DNA of 5,019 nucleotides, taken from JAJFUG01 sp964386505 (GTDB lineage: Bacteria; Gemmatimonadota; Glassbacteria; GWA2-58-10). The stretch spans positions 1-5,019 of the forward strand of contig CAYLSM010000275.1 in assembly GCA_964386505.1 (NCBI GenBank), read 5' to 3'. Under the pieces are notes generated by a model, which saw only the letters and a list, made by a program, of their open reading frames with translations, did no database searches and was not told the DNA's origin. The position numbers and the translations under genes were made by a program. Positions 1-5,019 of this stretch are shown one piece after another; position 1 is the stretch's first letter; each line of letters opens with the position of its first letter.

Positions 1-1317
1 CAGGAAATAGCTTTCCTCATCCGCGCTCAGCAGGCCGGGCTGGATCACCAACGGGCGGGTCATGTGGCGCATCGAGACGCCGCAATAGAGGTTGCTGTAC
101 TGGGCGTAGCCTCCCACCAGGTTGTCCTTGAGCTCCAGGGCGCGGTGGATGTCGTAGAGGGCCTGGAACACGGTCTCGGCATTGGCCTGCCCGCCCCAGA
201 GCGCGGCGAACTTTTTCAGCCGCTCCAGACGCTCGGAGAGGTTCGCGGTGGGGGACTTGATGCAGTCCTCCACGATGTCTATCAGCTTGGCCGTGGCCTC
301 GGGGGTGTCGCTGCCACGGCTGTAGATCGCCGAGGGCCCGATCTCGACGAAACGTGTCTGTGGACGGTGGTAGCGCTCCATGCGCTGTATCACGCTCAGA
401 GGGTCAATTATCCCGCGCAATGGGTAGCAACTGTAGCGGCATTCCGAGCCGATCGACATGAACGACGGATCGGAGCGCTGCAGCCAGGTATTCTCGGGAA
501 GAAGGGGCCTCACCACCTCCAGCTCGTTGCGCCAGAGGTTGACATTGTTCCAGAACAGAAGGACATCCCCGCCGCCCTCGACCGCCCCGCGGTGGACCTC
601 CTCGCTCAGGGCGCGCACGCGCTGGCCGGCGGACAGGCCCGCGCAGGCGGCCGGGCCGTTGGGCCCGGGGTACTGCGCCTCGGCCCAGCAGAGACCCTGA
701 CCGGCATCGTTTACCCCCTCGTCGACCGAATGGACGAGCGGGGCGTTACGCTTGAGCTCCGCCATCATCCAGACCACCATCTCCTTGGTGTCGGGCTGGT
801 CCAGGCACAGGGCGAACTCCTCGCGGGTGCTGCGCCGGGGATGGTCCACCCGGGGCCCACGGTACTGCGGGTATTTCTGGAAGAACGCCTCGGGCAGAAA
901 GTGCGCGTCATTGGCCTCGAACTCGGCGTACAGGCCCAGGCGCTGAAGGATGGCGCATTTCTCGGCCAGCAGCTTGCGGTTGGCCTCCACCCAGGCGGCG
1001 TCCACGAACGGTGCGATTTTGGGATGTGGATAGTAGTCCCAGGGCGCGGGCACGTAACAGGCGTACTCATGCCAGGGGCTGTTGAACGAGGGCATGGAAT
1101 GGCGGTCCTTGCTGGAGAGCTCGCTGGCCAGCACCTGGACCTCGCCGTAGGGCTTGAGACGCGCCGCCAGCTCAGCCCAGACCGCAAAATCCTGAGCATT
1201 GTGGCTGGCGTTGGTGAAGATGAAAACCTTGTCCGCGGCCTGGATCGCTCCAACTGCGGTCAGAAGAAGAAAGAGCAGGCCTGCGGCTCCAAGCTTGCGA
1301 ACCGGGACAGCGTGCAT
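1..1317 (-). CDS. Secreted glycoside-hydrolase-like protein of unknown family (3'-truncated by window edge)
   Basis: This open frame runs 439 codons from ATG 1317 to the left edge without a stop, so the C-terminus is missing. A GGAGG Shine-Dalgarno (1322-1326) lies 4 nt before the ATG. The upstream ATG at 1332 is out of frame. Residues 1-27 form a Sec-type signal peptide: a basic R7-K8, a hydrophobic stretch L9-A24, and likely cleavage after A27. The mature part has many aromatic residues. Distinctive stretches are EFEANDAHFLPEAFF (132-146), a GPRVDHPRR segment (154-162), SVDEGVNDAG (197-206) followed by YPGPNGP (216-222), and LFWNNVNLW (254-262). Acidic pairs at expected strand ends (E132/E134, D199/E200) and abundant Trp and Tyr suggest a (beta/alpha)8 carbohydrate-active enzyme acting in the periplasm or outside the cell. 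That function is inferred; I cannot place the family. The gene lies 159 bases downstream of the response regulator on the same strand, so it may be co-transcribed or have its own promoter. Confidence 0.72.
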   Translation of the reverse strand, partial: MHAVPVRKLGAAGLLFLLLTAVGAIQAADKVFIFTNASHNAQDFAVWAELAARLKPYGEVQVLASELSSKDRHSMPSFNSPWHEYACYVPAPWDYYPHPKIAPFVDAAWVEANRKLLAEKCAILQRLGLYAEFEANDAHFLPEAFFQKYPQYRGPRVDHPRRSTREEFALCLDQPDTKEMVVWMMAELKRNAPLVHSVDEGVNDAGQGLCWAEAQYPGPNGPAACAGLSAGQRVRALSEEVHRGAVEGGGDVLLFWNNVNLWRNELEVVRPLLPENTWLQRSDPSFMSIGSECRYSCYPLRGIIDPLSVIQRMERYHRPQTRFVEIGPSAIYSRGSDTPEATAKLIDIVEDCIKSPTANLSERLERLKKFAALWGGQANAETVFQALYDIHRALELKDNLVGGYAQYSNLYCGVSMRHMTRPLVIQPGLLSADEESYFL

Positions 1318-1383
1318 GTGGCCTCCGGCATAACGTTAAGTGTGGGCGGTAAGTCACTATAGAATAATAAATATGATCCGGCA

Positions 1384-1455
1384 TTTCGCGTGGGCCTGCG
1401 TCAGCATCAGCACTCTGGAACGATTGCGAAGGCTGGAAGGCAAATTTACGCGAAA
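1384..1455. repeat. Widely spaced 8-bp inverted repeat between regulator and secreted-protein gene
   Basis: TTTCGCGT at 1384-1391 is exactly complementary to ACGCGAAA at 1448-1455, with 56 bases between them. It lies in the 159-base gap upstream of the secreted-protein gene. It could be a pair of half-sites for a DNA-binding protein, or the base of a weak RNA structure in a read-through transcript. No U-tract follows the stem on the minus strand, so it does not look like an intrinsic terminator. An 8-bp match of this kind can occur by chance in a gap of this size. The gap also has an AT-rich stretch (about 1356-1376) that could hold a vegetative -10, but no convincing -35 partner and no -24/-12 match on the minus strand. 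Confidence 0.25.
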
Positions 1456-1476
1456 GGGGACGGGAAAGAAACAATC

Positions 1477-2856
1477 TTATTCCAGCCCGTATTCACGCAG
1501 CTTGTTGTAGAGCGTTTTCCGGCTGACATTCAGCCGCTGTGCCGCCAGGGTGCGGTTGTTACCGCACTCGGCCAGGGTCTCGCGGATCATCTCCCGTTCC
1601 AGCCGGGCGCTCATCTGACGGACACTGGCCCCCAGCCCGGGGCTGTCGACCGCAGCTCTGCGCTCATTCGCGGCAGCGCCACCGGCGGTCACCCGCATCG
1701 GCAGGTGCTTCGGCTCCAGGACACCGGCCCCGGCCTGGATCATCGCACTCTGTACTGCATTTTCTAAGTCACGCACGTTGCCCGGCCAGTCGTAGGCCTG
1801 GAGAAGGTCGAGGGTAGCCAGGGAAAACCCCGTGATGGACAGGTCGAGCAATCGGTTGTGCTTGCGGATGAAATGCTCGGCCAGCACCGGGATGTCCTCG
1901 CTCCGCTCACGCAGCGGGGCAAGGCGCAGGGTCACGATATTCAGCCGGTAGAAAAGGTCGAGCCGGAAAGCACCTTTTTCGACCTGCTGCTGAAGGTCCT
2001 TGTTGGTGGCGGCGATAAGGCGCACATCCAGAGGGAGGCTCTCTCGTCCACCCAGGCATGTCACCCGGCGCTCATCCAGCACGCGGAGCAGTTTCACCTG
2101 AGCCTCCAGCGGCAGCTCGCCCACCTCGTCCAGGAAAAAAGTCCCGCTGTCCGCCTGCTCGAACTTGCCGCTGCGGCGTTCAGTCGCCCCGGTGAACGCG
2201 CCTTTCTCATGCCCGAACAGCTCGCTCTCGATCAGGCTGAGCGGTATCGCCCCGCAGTTGACCGTGACAAAGGGTTTGTCCGCCCTCCGGCTGTTGAAAT
2301 GGATGGCCCGGGCCACCAGTTCCTTGCCGGTGCCGCTTTCGCCCTCCACCAGCACGGTCGCCCCGGTCTCGCAGACCCGGGCGATCTGCTCCTGCACCCG
2401 CCGCATGGCCGCGCTCACGCCGACCAGGTTGTGGAAACTGTAGCGCTCGTGCAGCTCGCACTCCAGGCTGTTCACCCGGTGGGCCAGGCTGCTGCGCTCC
2501 AGGGCACGGCGGATCACGATCAGAAGTTCCTCGTTGTCGAAGGGCTTTGTCAGATAGTCGTAAGCGCCTTTCTTGATCGCCTCTACCGCCAGGCCGATTT
2601 CGGCGTGGGCGGTGAGTATGATGACCGTGATGTCGGGGTTGCGCGCCTTGATCCGCACCAGACCCTCGATCCCGTTCAACCCGGGCATGCGCTGGTCCAT
2701 CAGCACCAGGTCCGGACAGGAGGATTCGGCCAGCACTATGGCCTCCTCGGCGCTGGGGGCGGTCAGCACGCTGTAGCCCTCTTCCTCCAGAAGGCGGGTC
2801 AGGATGGCGCGGATGTTTTTCTCGTCGTCGACTACAAGTATCTTTCCCTGCATCAT
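1477..2856 (-). CDS. NtrC-family sigma-54-dependent response regulator
   Basis: This is a complete 459-residue cytoplasmic transcription activator with the usual three-domain NtrC layout and length. The receiver domain (about 4-120) has acidic residues D10/D11, phospho-acceptor D54 in the MDQRMPG segment, T82 and K104. The AAA+ domain (about 142-370) has Walker A GESGTGKE (172-179), an intact sigma-54-contacting GAFTGA loop (219-224), Walker B TFFLDE (239-244), sensor I AATN (282-285), arginine-finger region FRLDLFYRLN (297-306) and sensor II WPGNVRDLEN (357-366). A Fis-type helix-turn-helix closes the protein (about 426-458). All key residues are present, so it should hydrolyse ATP to open sigma-54 promoters when phosphorylated. 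Its ATG overlaps the kinase stop codon (ATGA, 2856-2853), with a G-run just upstream, which indicates translational coupling. An in-frame ATG three bases later is an equally possible start. Likely targets are the two -24/-12 promoters in the control region at 4173-4751. Zra/Ato/Ntr-type names would be guesses, so no symbol is given. Confidence 0.97.
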   Translation of the reverse strand: MMQGKILVVDDEKNIRAILTRLLEEEGYSVLTAPSAEEAIVLAESSCPDLVLMDQRMPGLNGIEGLVRIKARNPDITVIILTAHAEIGLAVEAIKKGAYDYLTKPFDNEELLIVIRRALERSSLAHRVNSLECELHERYSFHNLVGVSAAMRRVQEQIARVCETGATVLVEGESGTGKELVARAIHFNSRRADKPFVTVNCGAIPLSLIESELFGHEKGAFTGATERRSGKFEQADSGTFFLDEVGELPLEAQVKLLRVLDERRVTCLGGRESLPLDVRLIAATNKDLQQQVEKGAFRLDLFYRLNIVTLRLAPLRERSEDIPVLAEHFIRKHNRLLDLSITGFSLATLDLLQAYDWPGNVRDLENAVQSAMIQAGAGVLEPKHLPMRVTAGGAAANERRAAVDSPGLGASVRQMSARLEREMIRETLAECGNNRTLAAQRLNVSRKTLYNKLREYGLE

Positions 2857-4172
2857 TTCCCCCCGGCTCTTTTGCCGCCGCTGCGGTTCTGGCTCTGCGG
2901 AAGGGTGATCGCCACGCGCGTGCCGTGTTCCTGGCCCTCGGTGCGACTTTCGATTTCGATATCTCCGCCGTGCTGCTGGATAATGCCGTAGCAGATCGAC
3001 AGTCCCAGGCCGGTGCCCTCTTTCTTGGTGGTGAAAAACGGGTCGAAGATGCGTTCCATGTCCTCGGCCGGGATGCCGGGGCCGTTGTCGCTGAACACCA
3101 CGTGGAACATTTTCCTCTGCGGCTGCCCGCCGCCACCGCTGCGGTCGGCCAGTTCCACGCGCACCTGGATGTGACCGCCGTCCTCCAGGGCCTCGAGCGC
3201 GTTCATCAGGACATTCAGGAAAACCTGCTTGAGAAGGGCCGGGTCGGCGTTCAGCCCGGTCTCGTCCGGGACATACTCCAGGTCGAGTGCGATGCCGCGC
3301 TTGAGCGCCGTGGACGAGACCAGGGCCAGAACCTGGCCCAGAAGGGCGCGCAGGTCCACCCCGGTTATTTCTGCCCTGGCCGGGCGGGAGAACGAGAGCA
3401 GGCCTTCGATGATCCCGTTGATCCGGTCCACCTCCTCGATCAGTTCGCGTACCAGGGTCTGCTTGACAGGGTCCTGGATGTCGCGCTGCAGGTATTGGAT
3501 CGTGCTGCGGATCGAGGTCAGGGGGTTGCGTATCTCGTGGGCCGCTCCGGCTGCGAGCTGGCCCAGGGTGGCCAGACGGTCGGCGCGGTACATGCGGCGC
3601 AGGCGGGCTTTCTGCTGCTGGTAGAGATAGGCGTTCTCGAACGCCAGGGCTGCCTGCCCGGCCAGGTTGTGCAGGAACTCGAAATCCGCCTCGTTCAGGC
3701 GCCCGCCACTTTCAAGGCGCCCCAGGCAGATAATCCCGATCAGGCGGTTCATCGAGATCAGCGGCACTATGGTCTCGGCGTCCACGGCCTCCAGGACCGC
3801 GTGCTCCTCGGGCTTGAAAAACGAGGCGATATCCGGGCTGTCCGGCAGGCAGAGATGAGTCTCGTTGACCGTGAACCAGCGGATCAGCGGGTCCTCGGGA
3901 ACGAACCCGGTGCGGCCCTCCGGTGGCGTCGTATCGCCGCGCCAGGCGGCCAGTTGGAAACGGTTCAGCTCCAGATTCAGCAGAAAAATCGCCAGGCTTT
4001 CGACCGGATAGAGCTCGCGCAGGGCCGAGATGACATTGTCCTTGAGCTGCTCCAGGTCGATTATCAGGGTCAGTGAGCGGCTGAATTCGCTGAACGCCTG
4101 TTTCTGAAAATCCGGATTGTGTTCATCTGCAGAGGGCTTGAACAGACTCCGGATGGCAGCCAGAATTTCCAT
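2853..4172 (-). CDS. Soluble GAF-domain sensor histidine kinase (NtrB-like transmitter)
   Basis: This is the cognate kinase of the downstream NtrC-type regulator. Residue numbers below count from an alternative GTG at 4184; subtract 4 for the preferred ATG at 4172. A GAF-like sensor domain spans about 30-185, followed by a charged helical linker (183-203). The HisKA dimerisation domain has phospho-acceptor H216 in AAHEIRNPLTS. The HATPase domain has an N box with N324/N328, G1 DNGPGI (366-371), F box FDPFFTTK (380-387) and G2 GTGLGL (390-395). No transmembrane helix or signal peptide is visible, so it should sense a cytoplasmic cue, a small ligand or a partner protein; the ligand cannot be read from the sequence. 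The start at 4172 is preferred because GGTGA (4181-4185) lies 8 nt upstream, whereas the GTG at 4184 has only a pyrimidine-rich leader. The C-terminus is short and basic (GGKRAGGK). A -24/-12 promoter about 100 bases upstream suggests control by its own partner. Confidence 0.95.
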   Translation of the reverse strand: MEILAAIRSLFKPSADEHNPDFQKQAFSEFSRSLTLIIDLEQLKDNVISALRELYPVESLAIFLLNLELNRFQLAAWRGDTTPPEGRTGFVPEDPLIRWFTVNETHLCLPDSPDIASFFKPEEHAVLEAVDAETIVPLISMNRLIGIICLGRLESGGRLNEADFEFLHNLAGQAALAFENAYLYQQQKARLRRMYRADRLATLGQLAAGAAHEIRNPLTSIRSTIQYLQRDIQDPVKQTLVRELIEEVDRINGIIEGLLSFSRPARAEITGVDLRALLGQVLALVSSTALKRGIALDLEYVPDETGLNADPALLKQVFLNVLMNALEALEDGGHIQVRVELADRSGGGGQPQRKMFHVVFSDNGPGIPAEDMERIFDPFFTTKKEGTGLGLSICYGIIQQHGGDIEIESRTEGQEHGTRVAITLPQSQNRSGGKRAGGK

Positions 4173-4180
4173 GGGATATG

Positions 4181-4185
4181 TCACC
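4181..4185 (-). promoter_or_regulatory. Ribosome binding site deciding the kinase start
   Basis: The minus-strand sequence GGTGA lies 8 nt before the ATG at 4172. It also overlaps the alternative in-frame GTG (4184-4182). Upstream of that GTG there is only CTCCCCTTTTCTTTCG, which lacks any purine-rich Shine-Dalgarno. This favours ATG 4172, giving a protein four residues shorter than one begun at the GTG. Confidence 0.5.
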
Positions 4186-4220
4186 GAAAGAAAAGGGGAG
4201 TGGAAAAAAGCCGGATTCCG

Positions 4221-4250
4221 CTGCGACGATTCTATATCGGGACGTCGCAG
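4221..4250. repeat. Perfect 8-bp inverted repeat / stem-loop in the kinase leader
   Basis: CTGCGACG (4221-4228) and CGTCGCAG (4243-4250) are perfect complements separated by a 14-base, AT-containing loop. If transcription of the kinase operon starts near 4276, as the -24/-12 promoter predicts, the stem falls at roughly +26 to +55 of the untranslated leader, about 50 bases before the start codon. It could be a leader RNA hairpin or an operator just downstream of the start site. Read on the plus strand it is followed by a T-rich run (GATTTTAATTTTT), like a terminator, but no plus-strand gene precedes it. A weak terminator protecting against antisense reading is possible. Confidence 0.5.
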
Positions 4251-4272
4251 GATTTTAATTTTTATGTGAACC

Positions 4273-4330
4273 CCGGGTTGAAATGAAGCAAAAGCAATGC
4301 CAGTGGATATGAATTACGCTTTCAACCGGG
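4273..4330. repeat. Inverted repeat framing the minus-strand sigma-54 promoter
   Basis: GGTTGAAA (4276-4283) and TTTCAACC (4320-4327) are perfect inverted copies. After one mismatch (4275/4328) two more bases pair on each side, or the arms become 11-12 bases if a bulge is allowed. The 36-base interval contains the whole -24/-12 element. The left arm covers the predicted transcription start and the right arm sits at about -44 to -51. A protein binding both arms could control access to the promoter, but no such protein is identified. Confidence 0.35.
4287..4302 (-). promoter_or_regulatory. Sigma-54 (-24/-12) promoter for the kinase-regulator operon
   Basis: Read on the minus strand the site is TGGCATTGCTTTTGCT, compared with the sigma-54 consensus TGGCACG-N4-TTGCW. 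Ten of twelve defined positions match, including the essential GG and GC with exact 10-base spacing. The predicted start is near 4276, leaving a leader of about 104 bases before the ATG at 4172. The gene it faces encodes the kinase of an NtrC-type activator, which is the protein class such promoters require. This is a sequence match; transcription from it is inferred. Confidence 0.7.
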
Positions 4331-4354
4331 AGACAGTCTCAAGCCAGGAAAGCC

Positions 4355-4377
4355 GAGCCCTTGCACCGGCCGGGCTC
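4355..4377. repeat. GC-rich 6-bp inverted repeat
   Basis: GAGCCC (4355-4360) and GGGCTC (4372-4377) are complementary across an 11-base spacer that itself contains the palindrome CCGGCCGG (4366-4373). It lies upstream of the minus-strand promoter, at about -80 to -100 from the predicted start. No T-tract follows on either strand, so it is not a typical intrinsic terminator. It could be an activator half-site pair or a chance structure in GC-rich DNA. Confidence 0.3.
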
Positions 4378-4420
4378 AAGCAGGCCAGGGCCTCGTGAGG
4401 AGATATTTGTGTATTAGAGG

Positions 4421-4436
4421 TTACACTGGTGTGTAA
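4421..4436. promoter_or_regulatory. Perfect 16-bp dyad, candidate activator-binding site
   Basis: TTACAC and GTGTAA flank the four bases TGGT, giving a compact dyad with perfect 6-bp arms. It lies about 152 bases upstream of the predicted start of the kinase operon and about 235 bases upstream of the predicted start of the TolC-like gene. Dimeric Fis-type helix-turn-helix proteins of the NtrC family bind dyads of about this size, usually 80-200 bases upstream of a sigma-54 promoter. Binding by the regulator encoded at 1477-2856 is inferred from position and symmetry only. Confidence 0.45.
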
Positions 4437-4455
4437 TTTGGGTGACGGTCAGGTT

Positions 4456-4517
4456 TTGTCAAGTCTTTAATGATTCTGGTTGCAAATATCGCTGCAATCA
4501 TCAATTGTCAAGGCTAT
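4456..4517. repeat. Direct repeat pair TTGTCAAG-type
   Basis: TTGTCAAGTCTTT (4456-4468) and TTGTCAAGGCTAT (4505-4517) match at 11 of 13 positions, with the first eight identical, and start 49 bases apart. They interleave with the AATATCG repeats in the AT-rich centre of the control region. The TTGTCA part resembles a vegetative -35 hexamer, but no -10 element follows at the right spacing in either copy, so binding sites are more likely than promoters. Confidence 0.35.
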
Positions 4518-4577
4518 GTGCGAGACTGGATGTTTGCAGGAATGTGTGATCAGCCAAGTAGGAGAATATCGTTGCAA
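4485..4577 (+). promoter_or_regulatory. Two AATATCG(C/T)TGCAA repeats, candidate upstream activator sites
   Basis: AATATCGCTGCAA (4485-4497) and AATATCGTTGCAA (4565-4577) are 12/13 identical and 80 bases apart. The first also lies in a TTGCA-N8-TGCAA dyad (4480-4497), and the second contains the palindrome TTGCAA. Relative to the predicted plus-strand start near 4664 they centre at about -173 and -93, the normal range for NtrC-family enhancer sites. The 80-base spacing is not a whole number of helical turns, which argues mildly against strict cooperative binding on one face. Assignment to the regulator in this window is inference. Confidence 0.45.
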
Positions 4578-4637
4578 ATTGATTAAAGCTGGTAATAACA
4601 TAACGTTAGGCGAAACTTGTTCCAGGCTTTTGAATCA

Positions 4638-4653
4638 CGGCACAGCGCTTGCC
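4638..4653 (+). promoter_or_regulatory. Sigma-54 (-24/-12) promoter for the TolC-like gene
   Basis: The site CGGCACAGCGCTTGCC has the sigma-54 core GGCAC and TTGC with the required 10-base gap between GG (4639-4640) and GC (4651-4652). It matches nine of twelve defined consensus positions. The predicted start is near 4664, giving a leader of about 88 bases to the ATG at 4752. It faces away from the NtrC-type regulator operon and lies downstream of the direct repeats proposed as activator sites. Function is inferred from this match and the context. Confidence 0.68.
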
Positions 4654-4751
4654 TTTAGCTGTCCGGCAGAGGGATCGCCAACTCCCGCTGTCCCAACTGA
4701 CAACCGAATTATCAAACCGGCTGAACGCAGCCTGGAGACAAAGAGTCCAAG

Positions 4752-5019
4752 ATGCAGCCAAGTTGGAAAAGAATGCTGTTAATACTCTGTCTGGTCCTGT
4801 CCGGCCATCTCGACGCGGCAGAGAGCGCCCTGACCCTGGAGCGGGCGATCTCGATCGCTCTGGGCGAGAGCTACACGGTGCGCTCATACCATGAGCGTAA
4901 ACAGTCTATGGAGCACTCTTTTCGCTACTACCAGGCCCAGTTCGACCCGCGGCTGGATTTCACCCTTTACGCACCCTCCTGGAACGAGAATGTGGACGCT
5001 ATCCAGCGGGTGGATGGTC
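4752..5019 (+). CDS. TolC-family outer-membrane protein, N-terminal part (cut by window edge)
   Basis: Eighty-nine codons are visible before the window ends. Residues 1-22 form a signal peptide: basic K6-R7, a hydrophobic core M8-S17, and likely cleavage after A22 or A23. The Cys at 13 is not in a lipobox, so it is probably not a lipoprotein. The mature start, LTLERAISIALGESYTVRSYHERKQSMEHSFRYYQAQFDPRLDF (27-70), follows the pattern of outer-membrane efflux/export factors: the 'L-T-L-x-x-A-I-x-I-A-L' opening helix, then a long helix leading to 'Q-A-x-F-D-P-R-L' before the first beta strands. Such proteins form trimeric channels for tripartite efflux pumps or type I secretion, and partners would be expected downstream. 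ATG 4752 is chosen because it supplies the basic n-region; its Shine-Dalgarno (AGAG, 6 nt upstream) is weak. ATG 4773 is an alternative. A sigma-54 promoter match lies about 100 bases upstream. Confidence 0.82.
   Translation, partial: MQPSWKRMLLILCLVLSGHLDAAESALTLERAISIALGESYTVRSYHERKQSMEHSFRYYQAQFDPRLDFTLYAPSWNENVDAIQRVDG

Larger units (their letters stand above)
4173..4751. other. Long divergent intergenic control region
   Basis: These 579 bases separate the minus-strand kinase-regulator operon from the plus-strand TolC-like gene. I see no credible gene here. The centre (roughly 4400-4620) is clearly more AT-rich than the coding flanks. The region holds, left to right: a stem-loop in the kinase leader (4221-4250), a minus-strand -24/-12 promoter (4287-4302) framed by an inverted repeat, a GC-rich inverted repeat (4355-4377), a perfect dyad (4421-4436), two interleaved sets of direct repeats (4456-4577), and a plus-strand -24/-12 promoter (4638-4653). 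Its length and content fit sigma-54 promoters needing remote activator sites and DNA looping. Confidence 0.7.

Noticed and set aside
1331..1338. Palindrome TAACGTTA, also present at 4601-4608 with two shared flanking bases
   Set aside because: A 10-base match between two AT-rich gaps in 5 kb is expected by chance, and the surrounding bases differ.
64..1362. Long plus-strand open frame (432 codons) opposite the secreted-protein gene
   Set aside because: It is antisense to a frame with a good Shine-Dalgarno, a signal peptide and coherent motifs. Its own product has low-complexity, family-less composition. Long antisense frames are common in GC-rich DNA.
1858..2991. Plus-strand open frame (377 codons) opposite the response regulator and kinase end
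   Set aside because: It is antisense to an NtrC-type protein with every motif intact. The product is rich in H, Q, A and G with no recognisable domain.
2207..3136. Minus-strand open frame crossing the kinase-regulator junction
   Set aside because: It is out of frame with both real genes; its RGDRPRR-like composition is that of a frame-shifted GC-rich sequence.
2925..4076. Plus-strand open frame (383 codons) opposite the kinase
   Set aside because: It is a mirror of conserved kinase codons, with no domain signal of its own.
4499..4511. Possible IHF site (CATCAATTGTCAA) between the activator sites and the promoter
   Set aside because: It misses the conserved first base and the TTR half of the IHF consensus.
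4664..4679. Second GG-N10-GC match (CGGCAGAGGGATCGCC) just downstream of the plus-strand sigma-54 promoter
   Set aside because: It lacks the TT before GC and matches far fewer consensus positions than 4638-4653.
4480..4782. Plus-strand 100-codon frame in the control region, Cys-rich
   Set aside because: It needs a TTG start or an internal ATG without a clear Shine-Dalgarno, runs through the sigma-54 promoter and overlaps the start of the TolC-like gene in another frame. It shows no domain.
4782..4790. Cys13 of the TolC-like protein as a lipoprotein site
   Set aside because: The residue before the Cys is Leu, not Gly/Ala/Ser, and the hydrophobic core continues after it.

Overview
The window comes from a GC-rich, Gram-negative-type bacterium. 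Two genes encode Sec-type signal peptides, one of them looks like a TolC-family outer-membrane protein, and the regulatory genes belong to the sigma-54/NtrC world. The species cannot be named from this sequence. An uncultured environmental lineage (for example in the FCB group or the former Deltaproteobacteria) would fit, but that is inference.

Layout. Bases 1-1317 (minus strand) hold the first 439 codons of a secreted protein that runs off the left edge. It looks like a (beta/alpha)-barrel glycoside-hydrolase-like protein, but I do not recognise its family. A 159-base gap follows. Bases 1477-4172 (minus strand) hold a two-component system. The upstream gene is a soluble GAF-domain histidine kinase, and its stop codon overlaps the start of an NtrC-type, sigma-54-activating response regulator (ATGA overlap). 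Bases 4173-4751 are a long, comparatively AT-rich, non-coding divergent control region. Bases 4752-5019 (plus strand) hold the start of a TolC-like outer-membrane factor that runs off the right edge.

The most informative part is the 579-base control region. It carries a good -24/-12 (sigma-54) promoter match facing each way: 4287-4302 on the minus strand toward the kinase-regulator operon, and 4638-4653 on the plus strand toward the TolC-like gene. Between them lie a perfect dyad (4421-4436) and two sets of near-identical direct repeats (4485-4497 with 4565-4577, and 4456-4468 with 4505-4517). These sit at distances typical of upstream activator sites for NtrC-family proteins.

The simplest reading is a self-contained circuit. 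The kinase senses a cytoplasmic signal and phosphorylates the regulator. The regulator binds the shared control region and drives sigma-54 transcription of both its own operon and the envelope export operon that starts with the TolC-like gene. The signal, the exported substrate and any link to the secreted protein on the left are not visible here.
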